Source: Bradyrhizobium hipponense (GTDB lineage Bacteria > Pseudomonadota > Alphaproteobacteria > Rhizobiales > Xanthobacteraceae). Taken from it: a stretch of DNA of 64,000 nucleotides. Made by a program: the position numbers and the translations under genes. Positions 1 through 8,137 of this stretch are shown piece by piece (the stretch's first letter is position 1; every line of letters starts with the position of its first letter). The DNA lies in assembly GCF_008123965.1 (NCBI RefSeq), contig NZ_VSTH01000059.1:29676-93675 (forward strand). The letters run 5' to 3'. The notes beneath the pieces are model-generated. The model did not search any database. It had not been told where the DNA came from and saw only the letters and a program-made list of their open reading frames with translations.

Positions 1-185
1 ACTACAAGCTTCAGCCGCGCTTCAGCGATCTGACGTTCCTCAGGGCGGCCGCCGCCGTTACGCTGGAAGCGCTGGGTTTAGGCTCGATTGCGCATCAGAT
101 CGGGCAAACCGGCGTCGCGCAGGCGGTTGATCGCTTCGGAATGGATGGAATGCTGGCCTTGTGGCAGCCGGCGGCGTCGAATTGA
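1..185 (+). CDS. sppA: Signal peptide peptidase SppA, C-terminal fragment
   Basis: Only the last 60 or so codons are in the window; the reading frame begins at base 3 and ends at the TGA at 183-185. The translation ends with an Ala-rich helix, then a Gly-Leu-Gly motif and a tail reading LALWQP before the stop. This resembles the C-terminus of alphaproteobacterial SppA, the membrane serine protease that degrades cleaved signal peptides. Its position just before ihfB on the same strand is the usual rhizobial order (sppA-ihfB), which supports the call. The catalytic Lys and Ser lie outside the window and cannot be checked. Confidence 0.7.
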   Translation, partial: YKLQPRFSDLTFLRAAAAVTLEALGLGSIAHQIGQTGVAQAVDRFGMDGMLALWQPAASN

Positions 186-222
186 CCGGAACCGCGCGAG
201 CGACCGAGCCCTTTCCCGCACT

Positions 223-248
223 GCGGGTGTCGGGGCAGCCCGCTTTTT
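223..248 (+). terminator. Possible intrinsic terminator after sppA
   Basis: A short GCGGG/CCCGC stem (223-227 and 239-243) is followed directly by TTTTT. The stem is only 5 bp with an 11-nt loop, so this is a weak candidate for the end of the sppA transcript. Confidence 0.4.
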
Positions 249-357
249 CGGCATTTGTCACGCATTTTCGCGACACTCAACCTTGATTTAGCGTCTTGAC
301 AGATCAAGGCATTTTCACGGAAATGGTCATCCGCACGCTCCCGGGTCCTATCTCTCG

Positions 358-663
358 ATGATCAAATCCGAACTTGTTCAGCGTATTGCCGAGCACAACC
401 CGCATCTGTACCAGCGGGATGTCGAGAACATTGTGAATGCGATTCTCGAAGAGATCGTAGCGGCCCTCGCACGCGGTGATCGCGTCGAGCTGCGCGGCTT
501 CGGTGCCTTTTCGGTCAAGCATCGCCCCGCGCGCGCCGGGCGCAATCCGCGCACTGGCGCCCATGTCCCTGTCGACCAGAAGAGCGTTCCGTTCTTCAAG
601 ACCGGCAAGGAAATGCGCGAGCGGCTGAATCGCGACCATCCGGATCCGGGCGCGCCCGACTGA
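358..663 (+). CDS. ihfB: Integration host factor subunit beta
   Basis: This is a 101-residue HU/IHF-family DNA-bending protein, the usual length for IhfB. It starts MIKSELVQRI. The DNA-binding arm region contains GRNPRTGAHV, the family signature with the conserved Pro that intercalates between base pairs. The tail after about residue 93 is rhizobial in style. With IhfA, encoded elsewhere, it forms the heterodimer that bends DNA at promoters and recombination sites. A TTGACA-like hexamer lies at 296-301, but no convincing -10 box follows at normal spacing. The gene sits between sppA and a LapA-domain gene. Confidence 0.96.
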   Translation: MIKSELVQRIAEHNPHLYQRDVENIVNAILEEIVAALARGDRVELRGFGAFSVKHRPARAGRNPRTGAHVPVDQKSVPFFKTGKEMRERLNRDHPDPGAPD

Positions 664-733
664 GGCCGGCGTCAGGATTTCCCAGGGCCGCTGCAATGCG
701 GCCGGACGCTTGAGTCAAGGCGAGCGAAGCCAG

Positions 734-1126
734 ATGCGAAAGTTCCTGACCGCGCTGATCGTGATTCCGCTGGGCCTGCTCCTGGTGGTTTTCGCCGTCG
801 CCAACCGGCATTTCGTCACCGTCTCGTTCGATCCTTTCATTTCGAACGATCCGTCGTTGTCGATCACGCTGCCGCTGTTCCTGCTTCTGATCCTGGTGGC
901 CGCGCTGGGTGTCCTGGCCGGCGGCTCGGCCGTCTGGTTCGGCCAGCGGCACTGGCGGCGGGCGGCGCGACGGCATGAGGCAGATGCGCGCACCGCCAGG
1001 GCCGAGCTCACCGATTTGCGGGCCTCGACGGCCCCGGCGCGGCCCGATCCGCAGCGCCTTCCAGCTCGCTCCGCGCTGGGCCTTTACGGGCCCATCGGGC
1101 GAGACAAGCAGCGCGCGACGTTGTAG
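734..1126 (+). CDS. LapA/DUF1049-domain inner-membrane protein
   Basis: About 130 residues. Two hydrophobic segments are visible: residues 4-24 (an Ala/Leu/Val run after MRKFLTA) and about 45-70 (a Leu-rich run ending AVWFG). Between them is the short loop with the VTVSFDPF motif typical of the lipopolysaccharide-assembly LapA/DUF1049 family. The C-terminal third is charged, Arg/Ala-rich and probably cytoplasmic. In-frame codons also exist upstream at 710, but the ATG at 734 begins right at the first membrane segment and is preferred. It lies between ihfB and trpF, as in other rhizobia and in gamma-proteobacteria, where the gene follows ihfB. The molecular role here is inferred from the family only. 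Confidence 0.8.
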   Translation: MRKFLTALIVIPLGLLLVVFAVANRHFVTVSFDPFISNDPSLSITLPLFLLLILVAALGVLAGGSAVWFGQRHWRRAARRHEADARTARAELTDLRASTAPARPDPQRLPARSALGLYGPIGRDKQRATL

Positions 1127-1192
1127 AAGCGGCCGCAATCGAAAACCCGGTTCTCCAGCCGCGGGCCCGCGGCCGTCATTTGCTTTGAGACC

Positions 1193-1848
1193 ATGTCCCT
1201 GCTCGTCAAAATCTGCGGCCTGTCCACGCGCGAGACGCTTGAAGCGGCGCTCGACGCGGGCGCCGACATGGTGGGGTTCGTGTTCTTTCCGCCGTCGCCG
1301 CGGCATCTGTCGCTGGAGCTGGGGCGCGAGCTCGGCCGCCAGGTCAAGGGGCGTGCGCTCAAGGTGGCGCTCACCGTCGACGCCGACGATGCGACGCTGG
1401 GCAACGTCATGGACGCGCTGTCGCCCGATATCCTCCAGCTTCACGGCAAGGAAAGCGTGGCGCGGCTGCGCGACATCAAGCTGAGGTTCGACCGCCCGGT
1501 GATGAAGGTCGTGCCGGTCGCAACATCAGCCGATCTCGCCGTGCTGCCCGGCTATGCCGCAATTGCCGACCGCATCCTGTTCGATGCGCGCGCGCCGAAA
1601 GACGCGACCCGGCCCGGCGGCCTCGGTGCGCCCTTTGACTGGCACCTGCTCGAAAACCTTCAGCTGAGCCTGCCCTACATGGTCTCCGGCGGCCTGCATG
1701 CGCAGAACCTCGCCGAGGCCCTTCGCGTCACCCGCGCCGGCGGCGTCGACGTGTCCTCCGGTGTCGAGAGCGCCCCCGGCGTGAAGGACCCGGAGATGAT
1801 CAAGGCCTTCATTCGCGCCGCGCGCGCCACGCAAGAGTTGAGCGTCCG

Positions 1849-1852
<4 letters not shown>
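1193..1852 (+). CDS. trpF: Phosphoribosylanthranilate isomerase
   Basis: 219 residues, a single TIM-barrel domain. The N-terminal LVKICGLST motif carries the catalytic Cys, and a Gly-Gly phosphate-binding motif (VSGGLHAQN) lies near residue 165. It converts N-(5-phosphoribosyl)anthranilate to the ribulose form in tryptophan synthesis. The stop overlaps the trpB start (ATGA, 4 bp), indicating translational coupling in a trpF-trpB-trpA operon. This is the standard rhizobial split of the trp genes. Confidence 0.97.
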
Positions 1853-3062
<1,210 letters not shown>

Positions 3063-3066
<4 letters not shown>

Positions 3067-3899
3067 CCACGCGTATCGACACCCGTTTTGCCGAGCTGAA
3101 GAAGCAGGGCCGCTCGGCCTTTGTCACTTTCCTGATGGCCGGCGATCCCGATCCGGCGACGTCGCTCGAGATCGTCAAGGCGCTGCCGAAGGCGGGCGCC
3201 GATGTGATCGAGATCGGCATGCCCTTCACCGATCCGATGGCCGACGGTCCGTCGATCCAGGCTGCGGGCCTGCGCGCGCTCAAGGCGGGCATGACGCTGA
3301 AGAAGACGCTGGAGCTCGTGCACGGCTTCCGTAAGGACGACAACGCCACGCCGATCGTGCTGATGGGCTACTACAATCCGATCTACATCTACGGTGTCGA
3401 CAAGTTTCTCGCCGACGCAAAGACCGCCGGCGTCGACGGCCTCATCATCGTCGACCTGCCGCCCGAGGAAGATGACGAGCTCTGCCTGCCCGCGATGAAG
3501 GCCGGCCTCAACTTCATTCGCCTGGCGACGCCGACGACCGACGACAAGCGCCTGCCCGCGGTGCTCGCGAACACCTCGGGCTTTGTCTACTACGTCTCGA
3601 TCACCGGCATCACCGGCGCGGGGGCTGCGGACTCCACCGCCGTCAGTGAGGCGGTTGCCCGGATCAAGCGGCACACCAAACTGCCGGTCTGCGTCGGCTT
3701 CGGCATCCGCACGCCGGAGACCGCCCGCTCCATCGCCTCGCATGCCAACGGCGCCGTGGTCGGCACCGCGCTGGTCGATGCGCTCAGGAGCAGCCTCGAT
3801 GCGGAAGGGCGGGCGACCGGCAAAACCATTAACGCCGTCGCTGAACTGACGGCGTCCCTGGCGGAGGGCGTCAGGGGCGCGCGAGCGGCGGCTGAGTAG
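3063..3899 (+). CDS. trpA: Tryptophan synthase alpha chain
   Basis: 278 residues with a GTG start that overlaps the trpB stop (GTGA). The TIM barrel carries the catalytic Glu in VIEIGMPFTDP and the catalytic Asp shortly after, in the DPMADGPSIQ segment. The conserved YYVSITGITGAG phosphate loop is also present. It cleaves indole-3-glycerol phosphate and channels indole to TrpB. The gene is last of the three trp genes. A 111-bp gap without visible signals separates it from accD. Confidence 0.98.
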
Positions 3900-4010
3900 G
3901 CCATAATTCCGCTCTCAGGGCGGGCGACACGGCGGCTTGCCGGGGCAGGGTCCGGCGGCCATATATCCCTTCAGGCGATCCCGGAGCGGAATCGCACATC
4001 GGAGCAAACC

Positions 4011-4952
4011 ATGAACTGGCTCACCAATGTGGTTCGGCCGAAAATCCGCAACATCCTGCGGCGGGAGACGCCGGAGAATTTGTGGATCAAGTGCCCGGAT
4101 TCCGGACAGCTCGTGTTCTACAAGGACGTCGAGGCCAACCAGTTCGTCATTCCCGGCTCGAACTACCACATGCGCATGGGCGCGGTGGCGCGGCTGAAGT
4201 CGATCTTCGACAACGAGACGTGGTTCGACGTCGCATTGCCTGACGTCACCCCCGATCCGCTCAAGTTCCGCGATGAGAAGAAATATGTCGACCGCATCAA
4301 GGATGCGCGCGCCCGGACCAATTTGAACGATGCGATCAAGGTCGGCTACGGCAGGCTCGAGGGTGCCGCCGTCGTCGTCGCGGTGCAGGATTTCGATTTC
4401 ATGGGTGGCTCGCTCGGCATGGCCGCGGGCGAGGCCATCGTGCGCGGGCTCGAGCTCGCGGTCGAGAAGAAGTCGCCGTTCATCGTGTTCGCGGCGTCGG
4501 GAGGCGCGCGCATGCAGGAAGGCATCTTGTCGCTGATGCAGATGCCGCGCACCACCGTCGCGATCCAGATGCTGCGTGAGGCGAAGCTGCCTTACATCGT
4601 CGTGCTGACCAATCCGACCACCGGCGGCGTCACAGCGTCCTATGCGATGCTCGGCGACGTGCAGATCGCCGAGCCCGGTGCGCTGATCGGCTTTGCCGGG
4701 GCGCGCGTGATCGAGCAGACGATTCGGGAAAAGCTCCCCGAGGGCTTCCAGCGCGCCGAATACCTGAAAGAGCACGGCATGGTCGACATGGTCGTGCACC
4801 GCCATGATTTGCGTCCGACGCTGGCGCGGCTCTGCCGTCTGCTGACCAGATCGCCGGCGCTCGAGACCGTGTCGAAATCGGCGCAGCCGGTCGCCAGCCC
4901 GACCCAGATCGTGTCGGCCGCCGACGTGGCGCCGGCCGCGCCGCACGCGTGA
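4011..4952 (+). CDS. accD: Acetyl-CoA carboxylase carboxyltransferase beta subunit (zinc ribbon degenerate)
   Basis: 313 residues; the crotonase-fold carboxyltransferase core is intact (for example GGSLGMAAGEA and the TTGGVTASYA oxyanion region). With AccA it transfers CO2 from carboxybiotin to acetyl-CoA, the first step of fatty-acid synthesis. The N-terminal zinc ribbon found in E. coli AccD is not intact. Aligning KCPDSGQ and VIPGSNYH with the E. coli CxxC pairs leaves only Cys28; the other three ligands are Ser31, Ile47 and Ser50. The start is an ATG with GGAG about 8 nt upstream. The stop overlaps the folC GTG start (GTGA). It follows trpA, as in many Proteobacteria. Confidence 0.97.
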   Translation: MNWLTNVVRPKIRNILRRETPENLWIKCPDSGQLVFYKDVEANQFVIPGSNYHMRMGAVARLKSIFDNETWFDVALPDVTPDPLKFRDEKKYVDRIKDARARTNLNDAIKVGYGRLEGAAVVVAVQDFDFMGGSLGMAAGEAIVRGLELAVEKKSPFIVFAASGGARMQEGILSLMQMPRTTVAIQMLREAKLPYIVVLTNPTTGGVTASYAMLGDVQIAEPGALIGFAGARVIEQTIREKLPEGFQRAEYLKEHGMVDMVVHRHDLRPTLARLCRLLTRSPALETVSKSAQPVASPTQIVSAADVAPAAPHA

Positions 4953-6292
4953 ACGGCTCCGCGGACAGCGCAAAACCGTCGCTCGGTGAATTGATCGGGC
5001 GGTTGTCGGCCCTGCACCAGAAGCGCATCGATCTCGGGCTGGAGCGGATGCACCGCCTGCTCGAGCGGCTCGGCCATCCCGAGCGCAAGCTGCCGCCGGT
5101 GATTCATATCGCCGGCACCAATGGCAAGGGTTCGACGCTCGCCTATTTGCGCGCAATGCTGGAAGCCGCGGGCGTGCGCGTCCACGCCTACACCTCGCCC
5201 TATCTGGTGCGGATCAACGAATGCTTCCGGCTCGGCCGTGCCGGAGGCGGCGTGCTGGTCGGCGATGATGAATTGCGTGCGGCCCTGCTAGAAGTCGAGC
5301 GCGTTAACGCCGGCGAGGCCGCCACCGTGTTCGAGCTCAAGACCGCGGCCGCCTTCCTTCTGTTCGCGCAGAACTCTGCCGATGCGGTGCTGCTCGAGGT
5401 CGGTCTCGGCGGGCGGCTCGACTCGACCAACGTGATCGAGACGCCGGCCGCCTGCGTGATCACGCCGGTCAGCATGGATCACATGGATTTTCTCGGCGAT
5501 ACCCTCGCCTCGATTGCCGGCGAGAAGGCCGCGATCATCAAGCGCGGTGTGCCGGTGATTACCGCCGAGCAGGCGGGCGAAGCGATGACCGTGATCGAGG
5601 CGCAGGCCAGACGCATGCGCGCGCCGCTGTTTGCCGCAGGCGAAGCCTGGCATGTCAATGTCGAGCACGGACGGCTGGTCTATTCCGACGATCGCGGCCT
5701 GCTGGATCTTGCCGCGCCGCGGCTGTTCGGCCGCCATCAGTTCGACAATGCCGGGCTTGCGATCGCGACGTTGCGCGCCACCAACGTTTTCAAGGTCAAT
5801 CAAGCGGCGTTCGAGGCCGGCATCGTCGGTGCCGAATGGCCGGCGCGGATGCAGCGCATCACGTCTGGCGAGCTGCTCGCTTGGGGCCCGCAGGGATCGG
5901 AGATCTGGCTCGACGGCGGGCACAATGCCGAGGGCGGACGCGTCGCGGCGGCAGCGCTCGGCGATCTCGAGGAGCGGGTGTCGCGGCCGCTGGTCGTGAT
6001 ATCAGGCATGATGGCCAACAAGGACGCGAAAGCGTTTCTCGCCAATTTCGCCGGCCTTACCCGCCACATCATCGCGGTGCCGATTCCGGGCACCGAGAAT
6101 GCGATGCCGGTGGACCGCGTCACGGATGCCGCGCGCAGCCTCGGCATGCGCGTCGAGATCGCCCCAGGCATCGAGGCCGCGCTGCGTACATTGGCGAAGC
6201 TCGCCTACGAGGTGCCGCCGCGGATCCTGATCACGGGCTCGCTCTATCTCGCCGGCCACGTGCTCGCCATCAACGGCACGCCTCCTGCATAG
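4949..6292 (+). CDS. folC: Bifunctional folylpolyglutamate synthase/dihydrofolate synthase
   Basis: 447 residues, starting at a GTG that overlaps accD by 4 bp. The ATP-binding loop IHIAGTNGKGST (residues about 52-63) and the LEVGLGGRLDSTN motif identify a Mur-ligase-type folate synthase. The C-terminal domain contains the DGGHNAEG motif. It adds glutamate to dihydropteroate and folates in the cytosol. It is last in the accD-folC unit and is followed by a dispersed repeat. Confidence 0.97.
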   Translation: MNGSADSAKPSLGELIGRLSALHQKRIDLGLERMHRLLERLGHPERKLPPVIHIAGTNGKGSTLAYLRAMLEAAGVRVHAYTSPYLVRINECFRLGRAGGGVLVGDDELRAALLEVERVNAGEAATVFELKTAAAFLLFAQNSADAVLLEVGLGGRLDSTNVIETPAACVITPVSMDHMDFLGDTLASIAGEKAAIIKRGVPVITAEQAGEAMTVIEAQARRMRAPLFAAGEAWHVNVEHGRLVYSDDRGLLDLAAPRLFGRHQFDNAGLAIATLRATNVFKVNQAAFEAGIVGAEWPARMQRITSGELLAWGPQGSEIWLDGGHNAEGGRVAAAALGDLEERVSRPLVVISGMMANKDAKAFLANFAGLTRHIIAVPIPGTENAMPVDRVTDAARSLGMRVEIAPGIEAALRTLAKLAYEVPPRILITGSLYLAGHVLAINGTPPA

Positions 6293-6296
6293 AGGG

Positions 6297-6420
6297 TCTC
6301 GTGTCCCGGACAAGGCTCGTCGCGTAAGCGAGGAGCCTTAGAGCCGGGACCCAGAGGCTCCATGGGCCCCGGCTCTGCAGCGCATCGCTGAAGAAGCGCT
6401 GCGCTGCGTCCGGGGCACGA
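6297..6420 (+). repeat. Dispersed intergenic palindromic repeat (CCGGGAC/GTCCGGGGC type)
   Basis: A GC-rich stretch with multiple inverted segments: GTGTCCCGGAC at the left, GGCACGAG at the right, and CAGCGC/GCGCTG arms inside. It fills the gap between folC and the metallophosphoesterase gene. From memory it resembles a common Bradyrhizobium intergenic repeat. No other copy occurs in this window, so dispersal is inferred. Confidence 0.5.
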
Positions 6421-6432
6421 GTGAGAATGCCA

Positions 6433-7173
6433 ATGCGTTTTGCCGTGATTGCCGACATCCATGGAAACTACCTCGCGCTGGACGCGGTGCTCGCCGACAT
6501 CCGGGCACAGGGCATTGCCGACATCGTCAATCTCGGCGACATGCTGAGCGGACCGCTCGATGCGCGGCGGACCATCGAGATTCTAATGCAAATCGACGCC
6601 GTGCACGTGCTCGGCAATCACGACCGCCATCTGCTCGACCGTCCCCCGGAGAAGATGGGCTCGTGGGATCGCCCTGCGCATGCGCAGCTCGATGCTGCGC
6701 ATCTCGGCTGGCTGCGCGCCCAGCCCATGACACGCGTGTTTCGCGACCGGGTCTTCCTTTGCCACGCGACGCCGGACAATGACGAGGTCTATTGGCTCGA
6801 TACCGTGCATCCTGACGGCACGGTCGCGATGTCGCCCGTGGATCGCATCGAACAATTCGCGCAAGACGTCACGCAGTCCCTGATCCTCTGCGCCCACACG
6901 CATCTCGCCCGTAGCGTGCGGCTGCGTGACGGTCGGCTGATCGTCAATCCCGGCAGCGTCGGCAGCCCGGGTTATCGCGACGTGCATCCGTTTCCCCATG
7001 TCGTCGAAGCCGGCACGCCGCACGCGCGCTATGCGATCCTGGAGTTGGTCGATGGTGCATGGCAGGTCACGTTCCGCCACGTCACGTACGATCACGAGGC
7101 GATGGCCGCGCTCGCGCGTCGAAACAGCCAGCCGGAGCTGGCGACCGCATTGGCGACGGGCTGGATCGGATAG
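6433..7173 (+). CDS. Metallophosphoesterase (YfcE/YvnB-like calcineurin fold)
   Basis: About 246 residues. All the metal-binding motifs of the family are present: DIHGN near the start, NLGDMLSGP (GD), LGNHDRH (GNHD), CAHTHLA (xHTH) and VNPGSVGSPG. These bind two metal ions that hydrolyse phosphoesters. The natural substrate cannot be told from sequence. In-frame starts exist at 6421 (GTG), 6427 and 6433 (ATG). The last is chosen because the first beta strand begins immediately after it. It stands alone between a repeat and the SRPBCC gene. Confidence 0.88.
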   Translation: MRFAVIADIHGNYLALDAVLADIRAQGIADIVNLGDMLSGPLDARRTIEILMQIDAVHVLGNHDRHLLDRPPEKMGSWDRPAHAQLDAAHLGWLRAQPMTRVFRDRVFLCHATPDNDEVYWLDTVHPDGTVAMSPVDRIEQFAQDVTQSLILCAHTHLARSVRLRDGRLIVNPGSVGSPGYRDVHPFPHVVEAGTPHARYAILELVDGAWQVTFRHVTYDHEAMAALARRNSQPELATALATGWIG

Positions 7174-7200
7174 ACGCGCGTCCCGACTGCCTCGACTCCT

Positions 7201-7218
7201 TAATAAGCGCGCTTATTA
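7201..7218. promoter_or_regulatory. Perfect 18-bp palindrome, probable operator
   Basis: TAATAAGCGCGCTTATTA is a perfect inverted repeat (9+9). A half-site copy, ATAAGCGC, follows at 7218-7225. It is AT-rich in a GC-rich genome, contains a TATTAT that could be a -10 box, and lies 31 bp before the SRPBCC start codon. This suits a TetR-, MarR- or ArsR-type repressor site. The regulator is not in the window. Confidence 0.6.
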
Positions 7219-7248
7219 TAAGCGCACCTATTGAAGAGGGCGGCGTGC

Positions 7249-7677
7249 ATGAACGACGACAATTTCTGGCAGGGCGAATACGCGATCGAGACATCTGCAA
7301 CTGCGGAGACGATCTGGAGCATTTTCCGCGACGTGCCCGGTTGGAAAACCTGGAACGCAGGTATCGAGCAGATCGACATCGACGGACCATTTGCGGCCGG
7401 CACCTGGTTCACGATGAAGCCTCCCGGCGAGGAGGCGCTGCGCTCGCAACTGATCGAGGTCCGCGAGAACGCGTGCTTCATCGACGAAACGCGAGTCGGC
7501 GATCTCGTCATCAAGGTCGCCCATCGCATCGACCCCCTTGGACCCGCGCGCAGGCGCGTCGTCTACGCCGTCGATGCCCGAGGGCCGCTGGCGTCCGAGA
7601 TCGGTCCGGCTGTCGCGTCGGACTTTCCCGATGTTCTCGCCAGTCTCGCCGAACTTGCCGAAACGAGATCGGCATGA
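7249..7677 (+). CDS. SRPBCC (START-like) family protein
   Basis: 142 residues with the polyketide cyclase/Bet-v1-like pattern: an N-terminal strand, then ETIWSIFRDVPGWKTWNAG, a classic SRPBCC opening (AxxVWxxlxDxxxWxxW). A central G-x-x-F/W-x-M-K-P strand set and a C-terminal amphipathic helix follow. Such proteins bind hydrophobic ligands; the ligand is unknown here. The ATG at 7249 is chosen because GAGGG lies about 10 nt upstream; a TTG at 7231 is also in frame. Transcription is probably controlled through the palindrome at 7201-7218. Confidence 0.8.
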   Translation: MNDDNFWQGEYAIETSATAETIWSIFRDVPGWKTWNAGIEQIDIDGPFAAGTWFTMKPPGEEALRSQLIEVRENACFIDETRVGDLVIKVAHRIDPLGPARRRVVYAVDARGPLASEIGPAVASDFPDVLASLAELAETRSA

Positions 7678-7688
7678 TTGCCGCCGAC

Positions 7689-7724
7689 AAAAAATACAAC
7701 GGCCGGCATCTTGCCGGCCGTTGT
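7689..7724 (-). terminator. Rho-independent terminator of trxA
   Basis: A perfect 13-bp stem (7696-7708 with 7712-7724, 3-nt loop TCT) is followed on the minus strand by ATTTTTTG. It lies 30 bp past the trxA stop and also closes the convergent SRPBCC gene region. Confidence 0.9.
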
Positions 7725-7753
7725 CAAAAAATCATCGCAAGTTGCGAAGCGGA

Positions 7754-8074
7754 TCAGACCGCGGAGGTGATCCACTGCTGAAGCTTCGCCTTCGGCGCTG
7801 CGCCGACCTGGCGGGAGGCCATCTCGCCGCCCTTGAAGATCATCAGGGTCGGAATCGACATCACGCCATACTTCGACGCAGTCTTCGGGCTCTCGTCGAC
7901 GTTGAGCTTGACGATCTTGACCTTGTCGCCCATCGCGCCGGAGATCTCGTCGAGCGCGGGGGCGATCATGCGGCAGGGGCCGCACCATTCCGCCCAGAAA
8001 TCCACGACCACCGGGCCGTTCGCCTTGAGCACCTCGGCTTCGAAATCGGAATCGGAAACCTTACCAACGGCCAT
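7754..8074 (-). CDS. trxA: Thioredoxin 1
   Basis: 106 residues, the standard thioredoxin length. The active site is WCGPC, with the cysteines at residues 31 and 34, preceded by VVVDFWAEW; the cis-Pro is in MSIPTLMIF. It reduces protein disulfides in the cytosol using thioredoxin reductase. The ATG at 8074 has GAGG 7 nt upstream. An ATG two codons earlier would leave almost no spacing, and an upstream in-frame start at 8128 would add an unrelated leader. The gene lies 63 bp downstream of addA and ends in a strong terminator. Confidence 0.97.
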   Translation of the reverse strand: MAVGKVSDSDFEAEVLKANGPVVVDFWAEWCGPCRMIAPALDEISGAMGDKVKIVKLNVDESPKTASKYGVMSIPTLMIFKGGEMASRQVGAAPKAKLQQWITSAV

Positions 8075-8137
8075 GGACATACCTCGTACCTGAGAGAAGG
8101 GCGCGACGGGAATCGCGCCAGAGATCATGGCGTCAAC

